Source: Neorhizobium galegae (lineage in GTDB: Bacteria > Pseudomonadota > Alphaproteobacteria > Rhizobiales > Rhizobiaceae). From it: a stretch of DNA of 64,000 nucleotides. The translations under genes were made by a program, and so were the position numbers. Of the stretch, positions 52,260-61,530 are shown piece by piece. Under the pieces are notes generated by a model. The model did no database searches. It worked only from the letters and a program-made list of their open reading frames with translations, and was not told the DNA's origin. The stretch spans positions 930,001 through 994,000 of the forward strand of contig NZ_JAGIPG010000001.1 in assembly GCF_017877055.1 (NCBI RefSeq). Reading direction: 5' to 3'. Within the stretch, counting starts at the first letter, position 1, and each line of letters begins with the position of its first letter.

Positions 52260-53549
52260 ATGTTTCGAATTCAGCAGATTTTGGCTTTCCTCTTGGTGCT
52301 TGGCGCCTCCCTGGCGATCAGCCGCGTTCCGGCCGAGGCCGGCTACGCCCATTTCATCTATGATGTGAAGAGCGGCAAGGTTCTGGCGTCGGAGAATGCC
52401 GACGAGATCAACCATCCGGCATCACTCACCAAGATGATGACGCTCTACATGACCTTCGAGGCGCTGCGCGAGGGCCGCCTGAAATGGGACCAGGACATCC
52501 CCGTGACGCCGAATGCGGCGTCCAAGATTCCCTCCAAGCTCGGTGTGCCCGCCGGCCGGACAATTACCGTGCGAGAGGCCGTCAACGGCATGATCGTGCG
52601 CTCGGCCAATGACGCGGCTGCAACGATGGGCGATTATCTCGGCGGTTCGGAAGACCGTTTCGGGGAGATGATGACCAGGAAGGCGCGAGCGCTCGGCATG
52701 AGCCGCACCGTGTTCCGCAATGCGTCCGGCCTGCCGGATGGCTCCCAGGTGACCACGGCGCGCGACATGGCCCAGCTGGCTCTTGCGCTCATCCGCGACT
52801 TTCCCCGGGAATACCAGCTGTTTTCGGCCAGGAACATGGAGTTCCGCGGCAAGCGCCTGCGCGGCCACAACAACCTCATGTATCGTTATCCCGGCATGGA
52901 CGGCGTCAAGACCGGCTTTACCAACGCTTCCGGCTACAATATCGCCAGCGCCGTCACCATCGACGGCCGGCGGGTGATCGGCGTGGTCATGGGCGGCAAG
53001 ACCGCCCGCAAGCGCGACGACCAGATGGCGGCGCTTCTCGACCAGTATGTGCCGGGCAACAACAATGCCGCATCCGGCGGCCTTGTCGCCTACGAGACAC
53101 AGAAGCGGCCGGCCGAAGACACGATGCCGCTCGCCTTTGCGACGCCTTCGCCGCGCAAGGAAATCACCCTCGGCGTTACGCCGAAGGCGGCGCTCGCCAA
53201 TCTCTACGCAGCGCCTCCGAATGCCGTTCCTCAGACCGCGCCAATCCCGACCGCCCCGTCCCGGGTTGCGTCATCTCAGACGACGGCGCCCCAACAGCCG
53301 GCGAGCTCGGTCTGGCGCATCCAGATCGCTGCGGCCGCCAGCCGCGATCAGGCATCCGCGCTGCTCGAAAAGGCAGTGCCGGTGCTCGCCCAAGGGTATG
53401 GCCGCGTCACGCCGAGCGTCGAAAGTTCTGCCGACGGCGGCAGGCAGATCTTCCGCGCACGCTTCGTCGGTTTTGCGGATGGCGATTCAGCCACGCGGGC
53501 CTGCTCGGCCCTGCAGGCCAAGGCGATCAACTGCTTCGTGGTGCGATAG
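52260..53549 (+). CDS. D-alanyl-D-alanine carboxypeptidase with SPOR domain
   Basis: 429 aa. Signal peptide (FRIQQILAFLLVLGASLAIS, cleavage near AEA), then PBP motifs SLTK (Ser of ASLTKMMTLYM), SAN (RSANDAAATM) and KTG (VKTGFTNASGYNIA). A proline/threonine-rich linker leads to a C-terminal SPOR domain (WRIQIAAAASRDQASALLEK) that binds denuded glycan at the septum. DacF-like. Start chosen for the signal; an earlier ATG at 52191 lacks a ribosome site. Confidence 0.9.
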   Translation: MFRIQQILAFLLVLGASLAISRVPAEAGYAHFIYDVKSGKVLASENADEINHPASLTKMMTLYMTFEALREGRLKWDQDIPVTPNAASKIPSKLGVPAGRTITVREAVNGMIVRSANDAAATMGDYLGGSEDRFGEMMTRKARALGMSRTVFRNASGLPDGSQVTTARDMAQLALALIRDFPREYQLFSARNMEFRGKRLRGHNNLMYRYPGMDGVKTGFTNASGYNIASAVTIDGRRVIGVVMGGKTARKRDDQMAALLDQYVPGNNNAASGGLVAYETQKRPAEDTMPLAFATPSPRKEITLGVTPKAALANLYAAPPNAVPQTAPIPTAPSRVASSQTTAPQQPASSVWRIQIAAAASRDQASALLEKAVPVLAQGYGRVTPSVESSADGGRQIFRARFVGFADGDSATRACSALQAKAINCFVVR

Positions 53550-53604
53550 GCCGGTAAAGTCCGCCGCCGGATCACCGGTGACGTGCTGGTTTTCGTGGAC
53601 GGGG

Positions 53605-54033
53605 TCAGCCCTTCACCGGAGCATTCATCGCCCAGGCGACGCCGAAGGGATCACGCACCTGGCCGTAGCGGTCGCCCCAGAACATGACCTGCAGCTCCGT
53701 CTCCACCGCCATGCCGGCATCGAGCGCGCGTTTCCACCAGAAATCGATGTCGTCGACCGGCAGCATCATGGTGAAGGCCTGCGGCTTTTCGAGCGGGTGC
53801 CCGTAGTCCGGATAGGGGTCGCAGAGCATCACCGAGCTGCCGTTGATATAGAGATGAATGTGCATGGTGCGGCCCTGGTCGTCCACCGGATGAAAGGATG
53901 CGATCTCGGCGCCGAGGGCCTGTCTGTAATATTCCGCGGCCTTCATCGCGCCATCGAGCTGAAGATAGGCGACCACGCCGCCGCGGACAGGTGAAGCTAC
54001 CTGGTTGTCGTTCGTCTTTGCACTCGTATCCAT
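53605..54033 (-). CDS. VOC-family protein (PhnB/glyoxalase-like)
   Basis: 142 aa. Reads YLQLDGAMKAAEYYRQALGAE, HIHLYINGSSVMLCDPYPD, and ends DRYGQVRDPFGVAWAM, the PhnB-like 3-demethylubiquinone-9-type VOC pattern. Start at 54033 is preceded by CAGGAGGAAAATC. Convergent with the carboxypeptidase. Confidence 0.8.
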   Translation of the reverse strand: MDTSAKTNDNQVASPVRGGVVAYLQLDGAMKAAEYYRQALGAEIASFHPVDDQGRTMHIHLYINGSSVMLCDPYPDYGHPLEKPQAFTMMLPVDDIDFWWKRALDAGMAVETELQVMFWGDRYGQVRDPFGVAWAMNAPVKG

Positions 54034-54123
54034 GATTTTCCTCCTGTTCGGATCGTTTGCGTCCATGGCGGACGATGCAAGGACGGACGGGGGGAGGCGA
54101 TGCCGACAGGGTGGACTAGAAAA

Positions 54124-54606
54124 TTAGTCCCGGCCGGCAAATTCCTTGACCAGTCCCTCATAGGCCTCCATTGGCGGAAAAGTCTCGTAGGAATGCACGG
54201 CCGGAGTGTTCGCCCAGGGCAGTTTTTCGGACGTGTAGGTTTCGATGAAGGGCACGAACCATTGCGGGTCATCGAGCATGGTCGGGCGCAGGTTGACGAA
54301 CCAGTCCATGCCAACCGGCTTCGTGAACATCCAGCTCTTGCAATGCGGGCAGTGGTAGTGGTCGGCGTCGCTGCCATGCAGGCCGCCGATCACCGGTTCG
54401 CCCCCGGTCACCTCGAACCCTTCAGAGGGGATCGCGGCGGAGAGCGAGAAGGCGCTGGCGCTCATCTTCTGGCAGCCGGTACAGTGGCAGGCCATGGTCA
54501 GGATCGGCGGCGCGCTGATCTTCAGGCGCACCTGCCCGCAGCGGCATCCACCTTGCATGGGGAGATCTGGCATGGGGAGAGTGGGTCTTGGCATTTTTAC
54601 CTCCAT
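54124..54606 (-). CDS. GFA-family (glutathione-dependent formaldehyde-activating enzyme-like) protein
   Basis: 160 aa. Zinc-binding Cys pairs GGCRCGQVRL, CHCTGCQKMSASAFS and CPHCKSWMF are the Gfa/CENP-V fold. Substrate unknown. It precedes a glutathione S-transferase on the opposite order (same strand, 33 bp downstream), consistent with thiol-dependent detoxification. Starts at 54606 or 54594. Confidence 0.85.
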   Translation of the reverse strand: MEVKMPRPTLPMPDLPMQGGCRCGQVRLKISAPPILTMACHCTGCQKMSASAFSLSAAIPSEGFEVTGGEPVIGGLHGSDADHYHCPHCKSWMFTKPVGMDWFVNLRPTMLDDPQWFVPFIETYTSEKLPWANTPAVHSYETFPPMEAYEGLVKEFAGRD

Positions 54607-54639
54607 CTCCCCATGATTTAGGGCCGCTGCGGAATTTGA

Positions 54640-55344
54640 TCAGGCCGGACGCTTGGGGATATCCAGGCCGCGCTGGACCGCAGGTCGTGCCAGCGCCCGT
54701 TCCAGCCATTCCGGCACGCGCTTCAACTGGTCGTATTCGACCAGTTCGCCGGCGCCGTAAAAGCCGACCAGGTTGCGCACCCAGCCGATCATGGCGATGT
54801 CGGCGATCGAATATTCGCCCATGATCCAGTCGCGGCCTTCGAGCCGGGTTTCGATGACGCGGATGATGCGGTGCGATTCCTTGGCGTAGCGGTCGCGCGG
54901 GCGCTTGTCCTCGATGTCCTTGCCGGCGAATTTGTGGAAGAAGCCGAGCTGGCCGAACATCGGCCCGACGCCCGCCATCTGGAACATCACCCACTGGATC
55001 GTCTCGTAGCGCGTGGCCGGATCGGACGACAGCAGCTTGCCGGTCTTTTCGGCGAGATAGATCAGGATCGCGCCCGACTCGAACAGCGCCAGCGGCTTGT
55101 CGCCAGGGCCATGCGGATCGAGGATCGCCGGGATCTTGCCGTTCGGGTTGAGCTCCAGATATTCCGGCCCCCAGGTCTCGTCGGCGCCGATATTGATGAA
55201 ATGCGGCTCGTAGGGCAGGCCGATCTCTTCGAGCATGATCGACACTTTCACGCCGTTCGGCGTCGGCGTCGAATAGAGCTGCAGAACGTCCGGGTTTTCG
55301 GCGGGCCATTTGGACGTGATCGGGAAGGCGGACAGATCGGCCAT
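54640..55344 (-). CDS. Glutathione S-transferase, YfcG/nu-class-like
   Basis: 234 aa. N-terminal thioredoxin-fold (QLYSTPTPNGVKVSIMLEEIGLPYE) with the TPNG pattern of disulfide-bond reductase-type GSTs, ESGAILIYLAEKTGKLL at the GSH-binding edge, then a helical domain. Likely co-transcribed with the GFA gene. Confidence 0.88.
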   Translation of the reverse strand: MADLSAFPITSKWPAENPDVLQLYSTPTPNGVKVSIMLEEIGLPYEPHFINIGADETWGPEYLELNPNGKIPAILDPHGPGDKPLALFESGAILIYLAEKTGKLLSSDPATRYETIQWVMFQMAGVGPMFGQLGFFHKFAGKDIEDKRPRDRYAKESHRIIRVIETRLEGRDWIMGEYSIADIAMIGWVRNLVGFYGAGELVEYDQLKRVPEWLERALARPAVQRGLDIPKRPA

Positions 55345-55428
55345 AGGGGATTCCTTGGGAGGTGGAGATTTTGTTCCCGCAGAATATAGCCACCGGCGCG
55401 CGATGCGCCAGTGGCGATCTCATCGAAG

Positions 55429-56289
55429 TCAGCGAGCGCTGGCCGGGAAGGCGGGCAGTTTTTTGATGTCGTCGGCGTCGTGCTGGATGATCAACTTTGC
55501 GTTCAGTTGCTTGGCGATCCCGTTCATGCGCTCCATCGAGGCGAGGCTTTCGGCCCGGTCGATGTTGAAGGGCGGCACGCCGTTGTTTCCGATCTGCTCC
55601 TCGAAATGCACCACGTCGCCGGAGAGCAGCACCGGTCCGCTCTGCGGCAATTTGACGAGCAGCGCGGTCTCGCCCTTGGTGTGTCCGGGCATGGCCAGCA
55701 TCATCACCGAACCGTCGCCGAACACGTCGCGATCACCCGAGACCGGGTCGATCTTCGCCTTGCCGTCCATCCAGGGCTGAACGAGCGCCGGCATGACTCC
55801 GAAGGGCAGAGGATTTTCGTGCAGGCTTTCCCAGTCGCCGGCACCGATCATCAGCGTTGCCTTCGCGAACGTTGCCGCCTGGCCGATATGGTCGAAGTGG
55901 TTGTGGCTGATGCCGACGATGCCGATCTGGTCCGGCTTGATGCCGATCTTTGCGAGCTGCGTCGGGATGTCGACGCTCAGCGACGGTGCCAGCGGCTGTG
56001 AGAGGTCCGGCGCCTTGCCGATCAATGCCGCCGGCAGGCCGGTATCCCAGAGAAGGTAATCGGCGCCGTGGCGGATCACGTAGCAGCTGTCGGTCAGGGT
56101 ACGGCTTTCGCCTTTATAGGCGAACGTATCGGAAAAGCTCGACAGGTCCTTGACCACGACCGAGCCGCAATCGAGCCGCCACAGTTCGAGATCGGCTGCC
56201 GCTTGGGCGGAGCCGGACAGGGCGAGGAGGCCGAAGCCTGCGGCCAGAATGGAAGCGCCAAGGGTGGAAAGAGTGGCTGAGGTCTTCAT
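55429..56289 (-). CDS. Secreted metallo-beta-lactamase-fold hydrolase (lactonase-like)
   Basis: 286 aa. Signal peptide (ILAAGFGLLALSGSAQA), then SHNHFDHIGQA (HxHxDH metal site), MLAMPGHTKGETALLV (third His) and VLLSGDVVHF. Resembles AHL-lactonase-like MBL proteins; quorum quenching is possible, but the family is broad. A longer upstream start lies in the divergent AraC gene and is rejected. Confidence 0.85.
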   Translation of the reverse strand: MKTSATLSTLGASILAAGFGLLALSGSAQAAADLELWRLDCGSVVVKDLSSFSDTFAYKGESRTLTDSCYVIRHGADYLLWDTGLPAALIGKAPDLSQPLAPSLSVDIPTQLAKIGIKPDQIGIVGISHNHFDHIGQAATFAKATLMIGAGDWESLHENPLPFGVMPALVQPWMDGKAKIDPVSGDRDVFGDGSVMMLAMPGHTKGETALLVKLPQSGPVLLSGDVVHFEEQIGNNGVPPFNIDRAESLASMERMNGIAKQLNAKLIIQHDADDIKKLPAFPASAR

Positions 56290-56424
56290 CAAAAGTCTCC
56301 TGCGTTGAAGCCACTGCCTTCTGCCTGCTTTCCGTGCTCCGCCAGGGCCGGATTTTTGCCGGGTTGAGCCCGAAACGCTCGCTTTGGGTATTTTTCGACT
56401 GACATCCTCCGCTATAGTGCGGCC

Positions 56425-57288
56425 ATGAACCTGATCGTCACCCAGCACCTGCCCGATCTTTCCCGCCGCCTGCTCGACCGCCTGCGCCCGATGGTGGCGG
56501 GGCGGCTGAAGCCAGGCATGAACGCCTATGCGGAGCAGCTGCTCATCTATTGCTGTTTCGACCGGGAGAAGGTGAAGGCGCTGGAGCTCGAAGATCCGAT
56601 GATCGGCATCGTGCTCTACGGCCAGAAGGAAATCTGGCTCGGCGACCGGACGCATGCCTTCCCGCCAGGCTCTGTCTTCGTCCTGCCGGGCAAGGTACCG
56701 ATGGATGTCGTCAACATTCCCGACGAGACGACCGGGTTCTACGTCGCGCTGCGCCTCGACGTTCCGTCGCTGCCGGAGGGGATTGCTCCGCTTTCGGCAA
56801 CGGAACGACTGGAAGGCGGCGAGGCGGGTTCGTTCGGCGTGCCGCTCGGCGAAGATCTCGTGGAAGCGCTCTGCCATGCGGCGGCGGCGGTTACCGACGG
56901 GGCAGTCAGCGAGACGATCAAGCGCCTGAAGCTGACCGAGGTCCTGGCGCTGCTCAGATCCCTGCCGGAGGCGCGGGCGCTGTTTCGCCAGAGCCTTTCC
57001 GAAGAGGTCGCATGGCTGATCGCCACCGCACCCTCCGAGCCCTGGAGCGTGTCCGACATGGCGGGAGAGCTCGGTATCGGCGCCTCGACGCTGCGCCGTC
57101 ATCTCACGGCGGAAGGCACGTCCTTTCGCGCCATCCTGCGCCGCGAGCGCCTGAAGGCGGCTCACAGTGCCATTGCCTCGGGAGCCTCCAGCATCGCCGC
57201 GGCGGAGGCGGCCGGTTACGCCTCGCGGTCGCATTTCTCCCGCCGTTTCCGCGAGACATTCGGCACCAGTCCGACCGGTCGGGCCTGA
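56425..57288 (+). CDS. AraC-family transcriptional regulator
   Basis: 287 aa. N-terminal AraC_N-type cupin (PDLSRRLLDRLRPMVAGRLKPG..., GIVLYGQKEIWLGDRTH) and C-terminal double HTH (ISDMAGELGIGASTLRRHL-like; AAEAAGYASRSHFSRRFRETFGTSPTGRA). Divergent from the lactonase-like gene by 135 bp, so that gene is its likely target. Confidence 0.88.
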   Translation: MNLIVTQHLPDLSRRLLDRLRPMVAGRLKPGMNAYAEQLLIYCCFDREKVKALELEDPMIGIVLYGQKEIWLGDRTHAFPPGSVFVLPGKVPMDVVNIPDETTGFYVALRLDVPSLPEGIAPLSATERLEGGEAGSFGVPLGEDLVEALCHAAAAVTDGAVSETIKRLKLTEVLALLRSLPEARALFRQSLSEEVAWLIATAPSEPWSVSDMAGELGIGASTLRRHLTAEGTSFRAILRRERLKAAHSAIASGASSIAAAEAAGYASRSHFSRRFRETFGTSPTGRA

Positions 57289-57361
57289 TCCATCAAAAAC
57301 TTGCTGCGCCCTGTCGGCACCCGCGCTAATCCTTCGTCTTCATTAGGAGAAGGAGCTACGC

Positions 57362-57751
57362 ATGCTTTACGCCATCCTTTGCTACGCCCATGAGGAAACC
57401 GTCTTCGCCTGGTCCAAGGAGGAAGAGGAAGCCGTCATGGCAAAGCTCATCGCGGTGCAGACGCCCTACGCCCAGGCCGGCAAGCTCGGTCCGGTCGGAC
57501 GGCTGATGCCGACGACTGCCGCCACCACCGTGCGCAAGGGCAAGGACGAACCGCTGGTGCTCGACGGGCCGTTTGCGGAAACCAAGGAAGTGCTGCTCGG
57601 TTTCTACACGCTCGAGGCCGAGACGCTGGAAGAGGCGGTCGCCTTCTCGAAGGAGCTTTCGGCGGTCAATCCGGGCTCCAGCTCCTATGAAATCCGGCCC
57701 TTCCTCGTCTTCCATCCCAGCGAGATCAAACATAGCGAGGCCAAGACATGA
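57362..57751 (+). CDS. YciI-family DGPF-domain protein
   Basis: 129 aa. The signature LVLDGPFAETKEVLLGFY gives the family its DGPF name. Ferredoxin-like fold. It overlaps the sigma-factor gene by 4 bases, the gene order that defines ECF42 sigma factors, where a DGPF protein is the usual partner or target. Confidence 0.9.
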   Translation: MLYAILCYAHEETVFAWSKEEEEAVMAKLIAVQTPYAQAGKLGPVGRLMPTTAATTVRKGKDEPLVLDGPFAETKEVLLGFYTLEAETLEEAVAFSKELSAVNPGSSSYEIRPFLVFHPSEIKHSEAKT

Positions 57752-59001
57752 CAGATATTGCCTGGATCGAGCTTGCGCTGACGGCGGCCCGGCCGCAGGC
57801 GCTCGGTGCGCTCCTTCGTTATTTCCGCGATCTCGATACCGCGGAAGAGGCCTTTCAGGAAGCGTGCCTGCGCGCGATCCGGACCTGGCCGGAAAAGGGG
57901 CCGCCGCGCGACCCGGCAGCATGGCTGATCTTCGTCGGCCGCAACAGCGGCATCGACGTGGTCCGCAAGCGTTCCAGGAACGATCCATTGCCGGAGGAGG
58001 AGGCCTTCTCCGATCTGTCCGATGCCGAGGGCGACATGGCCGACCGGCTCGACAATTCCCATTACCGCGACGACATTCTCAGGCTGATGTTCATCTGCTG
58101 CCATCCGGACCTGCCGGCGACCCAGCAGATCGCGCTGGCGCTCCGGATCGTCTCGGGCCTCAGCGTGGCGCAGATCGCCCGGGCCTTCCTCGTCGGCGAC
58201 AGCGCGATGGAGCAGCGCATCACCCGTGCCAAGGCGCGCGTCGCCAAGGCCGGCGTGCCGTTCGAGACGCCGGGGCCGGCGGAACGGGCTGAGCGGCTCG
58301 GCATCGTGTCAGCGATGATCTATCTGGTCTTCAACGAGGGCTATTCCGCCGGGATTACCAACAAGGACAGCGCGGCATTCTGCGACGAGGCGATCCGGCT
58401 TGCCCGGCTCCTCCTGCGCATCTTCCCGGCCGAGCCGGAGATCATGGGCCTCCTGGCGCTGATGCTGCTGCAGCATTCGCGTGCCGGAACGCGTATCGAC
58501 AAGGACGGCCAGATCGTGCTGCTCGAGGACCAGGACCGCAGCCGCTGGGACAGCAAGCTGATCAACGAGGCCTTAGCGCTGCTCGACAAGGCGATCCGCC
58601 ACCGCAAGCCCGGTCCCTACCAGGTCCAGGCGGCGATCTCGGCGCTGCATGCCCGTGCACCGACGCCGAAGGATACGGACTGGCAGGAGATCACAATGCT
58701 CTATAGCCTTCTGGAACGCATCCAGCCGTCGCCGGTGGTGACGCTCAACAAGGCCGTCGCAGTCTCGAAACTCGAAGGACCGGAGGCGGCGCTTGAGATG
58801 ATCGCACCGCTTGCCGAAAAGCTCGACGGCTATTTCTATTTTCACGGGGTCAAGGGCGGGCTGATGATGCAGGCCGGCCACAGAAACGGGGCCCGCGAAG
58901 CCTTCGACCGGGCGATCGCGCTCGCCAACTCGCCCGCCGAATGCGCCCATATCCGCCAGCAGATCGACAAGCTCGGCGCGGTGACGCCGCCGGCGGTGTA
59001 G
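57748..59001 (+). CDS. ECF RNA polymerase sigma factor with TPR-like extension (ECF42 type)
   Basis: 417 aa. Sigma-2 region (DTAEEAFQEACLRAIRTWPEKG; AWLIFVGRNSGIDVVRKR), sigma-4 HTH (LRIVSGLSVAQIARAFLVGDSAMEQRITRAKARV), and about 210 extra residues with TPR-like helices (LYSLLERIQPSPVVTLNKAVAVS; AREAFDRAIALANSPAE). No anti-sigma gene is visible; in this group the C-terminal extension is needed for activity. Confidence 0.92.
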   Translation: MTDIAWIELALTAARPQALGALLRYFRDLDTAEEAFQEACLRAIRTWPEKGPPRDPAAWLIFVGRNSGIDVVRKRSRNDPLPEEEAFSDLSDAEGDMADRLDNSHYRDDILRLMFICCHPDLPATQQIALALRIVSGLSVAQIARAFLVGDSAMEQRITRAKARVAKAGVPFETPGPAERAERLGIVSAMIYLVFNEGYSAGITNKDSAAFCDEAIRLARLLLRIFPAEPEIMGLLALMLLQHSRAGTRIDKDGQIVLLEDQDRSRWDSKLINEALALLDKAIRHRKPGPYQVQAAISALHARAPTPKDTDWQEITMLYSLLERIQPSPVVTLNKAVAVSKLEGPEAALEMIAPLAEKLDGYFYFHGVKGGLMMQAGHRNGAREAFDRAIALANSPAECAHIRQQIDKLGAVTPPAV

Positions 59002-59014
59002 AGGCGGTAATCGT

Positions 59015-59095
59015 ATATTGGGCTGCCCCCCATCCCGGCTTGCCTCGATCACCGGCGGCGAGTGGGGAGAGGGTTAGGGTAAAGGGCAACCGCAG
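59015..59095. repeat. Possible REP-like intergenic repeat
   Basis: The stretch GGGCTGCCCCCCATCCCGG ... GTGGGGAGAGGGTTAGGG, read on the minus strand, encodes the LTLSPL..G..G.P-like string typical of common proteobacterial intergenic repeats. Only one copy is seen here, so this is based on resemblance. Confidence 0.35.
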
Positions 59096-59109
59096 ATACA
59101 ATGCCCCTG

Positions 59110-59409
59110 CTACCGCCGCGGCGGGCGAAGCGTCATCTCCACGGCAATCGTATCGCCCGCCGTAATTCCGGTCTTTTTCCGCACCGCGTCCTTGAGGGGC
59201 AGCAGATAGGTGTCGTCCTTCGGAAACAGCGAGGTGTAGAACGGGACACCGCCGATCGTCGCATCGACGGCGATCACGCCCCAACCGTAACTCAAAAGCT
59301 TGGACAACCGCCTGATCTCCTCGGCATGGTCCAGGGGGAGCGGTGCGAAGAAGTATGGCGACGGGCCGCGCCAGTGGATGACGTCAGCCTCAAACCTGAA
59401 CTCGCTCAC
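59110..59409 (-). CDS. DUF1905 domain protein
   Basis: 99 aa from a GTG. EFRFEADVIHWRGPSPYFFAPLP, then GWGVIAVDATIGGVPFYTSLFPKDDTYLLPLKDAVRKK. A small beta-barrel of unknown role, often beside SRPBCC/AHSA1 proteins, as here. Longer upstream starts would run into the divergent gene. Confidence 0.8.
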   Translation of the reverse strand: MSEFRFEADVIHWRGPSPYFFAPLPLDHAEEIRRLSKLLSYGWGVIAVDATIGGVPFYTSLFPKDDTYLLPLKDAVRKKTGITAGDTIAVEMTLRPPRR

Positions 59410-59558
59410 CGATCCTCTCCCGACGCCTGCCTCCGGCTTCAGATTATTTGCCGCATATCCCGAAAAATTTCCATGATGCTTGTCGGTTATCGTGCTAGCC
59501 GCGCGTCCTAAGTTCAACATCGGATGAGATGCTTTTTGAAAATCGAGGGAGACCGCCA

Positions 59559-60029
59559 ATGACCGCCAATACCGCCAAATACGCATTGCAGATCGTTCGC
59601 GAAATGGACGTTCCGGCCGACAAGCTCTACAAGGCCTGGACCACACCGGAACGGATGGGCGAATGGTTCTGCCCGCAGCCGTGGAAGGTGACCGAAGCCA
59701 GGGTGGACGTTCGTGCCGGCGGCTCGAGCTTCATCCTGATGGAAGGGCCGAACGGCGAGCAGATCCCCAATTACGGAATCTATCTGGAAGTCGTGCCGAA
59801 CAAGAAGCTGGTCTTCACTGATGCCTATACCAGCGCCTGGGTGCCGTCGGAAAAGCCGTTCATGACCGCGGTCGTCGAATTCGAAGACCTCGGCAACGGC
59901 CGCACGAAATACACGGCGACGGCCTATCACTGGTCCGAGGAAGACAAGCAGGCCCACGAACAGATGGGCTTCACGGTCGGCTGGGGCATCGTTGCCGACC
60001 AGCTGGAAGAAGTCGCCAAAACCTTCTGA
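59559..60029 (+). CDS. SRPBCC/AHSA1-type START-like protein
   Basis: 156 aa. VPADKLYKAWTTPERMGEWFCPQPW and the final MGFTVGWGIVADQLEEVAK are typical of the activator of Hsp90 homologue 1 branch. Binds hydrophobic ligands. Start at 59559 has GAGGGAGACCGCCA. A hairpin follows at 60043-60067. Confidence 0.87.
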   Translation: MTANTAKYALQIVREMDVPADKLYKAWTTPERMGEWFCPQPWKVTEARVDVRAGGSSFILMEGPNGEQIPNYGIYLEVVPNKKLVFTDAYTSAWVPSEKPFMTAVVEFEDLGNGRTKYTATAYHWSEEDKQAHEQMGFTVGWGIVADQLEEVAKTF

Positions 60030-60042
60030 AGCAAGATCCCCT

Positions 60043-60067
60043 GCCGCCCGGGCCAAGCTCGGGCGGC
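60043..60067 (+). terminator. Hairpin after the SRPBCC gene
   Basis: GCCGCCCGGGC pairs with GCTCGGGCGGC (one G:T wobble) around a three-base loop, 13 bp after the stop. Confidence 0.6.
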
Positions 60068-60153
60068 CTGACATTCGTCTTGAGGCGCTTTCGGGATCGA
60101 TTCAAAAGGCTCCCGGAAGTCTTTGAAAATGGGTTCGAATTCCGTTTGGCAAG

Positions 60154-61530
60154 TCACCGAGTGCCGGGGCGCCGGGTCACTGACCGGGTCACTGAGGTAC
60201 GGGATTCTTGCGGCTGAGGGATCAGCGCTTCCGGTATCGTCAGGCTCGAATAGACACGGTTACGGCCGTTCTTTTTGGCCATGTAGAGAAGCTGGTCGGC
60301 GGCGTTGAGTTGGTTTTCGAAAGTCTCGCGCTCCTCCATTTCCATGACGCCGATCGAGATCGTCACCGAAATGTTCTTCTCATGCAGCGGAATGTTCGTG
60401 GCCTGGATGCTGGCGCGTATCTGTTCGCAGAACGAATGGGCCTGGAAGGCGTTGGTTTCCTTCATGTAGATCGCGAACTCCTCACCGCCGAGGCGGGCGG
60501 TGAGATACCGGCTGTCGGCGGTCATCTCCTTCAGGACACCGGCAAGCCGCTTCAGCACCTGGTCGCCGGCTTCATGGCCGTAGGTGTCGTTGACCGACTT
60601 GAAATGGTCGATGTCGAGGATCGCAACCGCGTCGTTTGCCGGTGCGGGTTGAAGGGGCGGGTTCTTCTCGAAGAAGAAGCGGCGATTTGCCAGCCCCGTC
60701 AAATGGTCTCGCTCCGCCAGGTAACGCAGCCGCTTCAGCTGGGTCAGCGTCTCGACATTGTTGTCGATGCGGCATTGCAGCTCTTCCGGAACGAAGGGAC
60801 GGTAGATGAAATCCGACGCGCCGGCCTTCAGGAAGCTTGCGGAAAGGCCGCGGTCGGACGAGGACGAAACGCCGACGATGCGCAGTTCGTCCGACGGCCG
60901 GGTTGCGCGAATACGCCTCGTCAGCTCGTGTCCGTTCATGTCGGGCATGTTGTAGTCGGTGATGACCAGTTCGATCGATGGGTTGTCGGCGAGCATGTCC
61001 AGCGCCTCCTGGCCGGAAAGCGCTTCGAGGACACGGAAGTTCTGCCGCTGCATGAGCTCGACCAGACCGGAGCGGGCCCATTTCGCGTCATCGACGACGA
61101 GAACGGAAAAGGCGCTGTTGGTCAGGATGCGGTTCACGGTCCTGACGACCGTATCGACCGTCCTGTTGTCGCTTTTGACGATATAGTCGATGATCTTCCG
61201 CTCGGTATAGCGGATGGTGCTCTCCGTCTCGGAGGTCGCCGTGAAGACGATTGTCGGAACCGCGTATTCGGCAAGCAGGGCAAGGATCTCGCCGTTGGGC
61301 GCGTCAGGCAGGTTGAGGCCGGTCAGGGCCAGGGTGAACTTCTGCTCCGCCAGCAGCATGCGGGCTTGAGCCAGGCTCGCGCAGCAAAAGGTCCTGCCGG
61401 CAGTCTCCCGCTCGAGCCGCTGCCGTAGCAGAGCCGAAAGGGCGGCGGAATCCTCGACAATAAGGATGTCATTCGATGATTGCAGGTTCGGCACGTCCAG
61501 GTCCGGCCGATTTCCGTTGCTGTCATCCAT
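60154..61530 (-). CDS. PleD-like response regulator: REC-REC-GGDEF diguanylate cyclase
   Basis: 458 aa. First receiver (residues about 20-140) lacks the phospho-acceptor Asp: FTLALTGLNLPDA has Gly where Asp is expected. Second receiver is complete (LVITDYNMPDMNG). GGDEF domain has the active motif ARLGGEEFAIY, but the inhibitory-site RxxD is not seen in SRYLTARLGGEEF. Makes c-di-GMP. The C-terminal tail TSVTRSVTRRPGTR comes from a 12-bp direct repeat. Confidence 0.9.
   Translation of the reverse strand: MDDSNGNRPDLDVPNLQSSNDILIVEDSAALSALLRQRLERETAGRTFCCASLAQARMLLAEQKFTLALTGLNLPDAPNGEILALLAEYAVPTIVFTATSETESTIRYTERKIIDYIVKSDNRTVDTVVRTVNRILTNSAFSVLVVDDAKWARSGLVELMQRQNFRVLEALSGQEALDMLADNPSIELVITDYNMPDMNGHELTRRIRATRPSDELRIVGVSSSSDRGLSASFLKAGASDFIYRPFVPEELQCRIDNNVETLTQLKRLRYLAERDHLTGLANRRFFFEKNPPLQPAPANDAVAILDIDHFKSVNDTYGHEAGDQVLKRLAGVLKEMTADSRYLTARLGGEEFAIYMKETNAFQAHSFCEQIRASIQATNIPLHEKNISVTISIGVMEMEERETFENQLNAADQLLYMAKKNGRNRVYSSLTIPEALIPQPQESRTSVTRSVTRRPGTR

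Noticed and set aside
55429..57234. Upstream extension of the lactonase-like gene to 57234
   Set aside because: It crosses the divergent AraC gene and the signal peptide starts at 56289.
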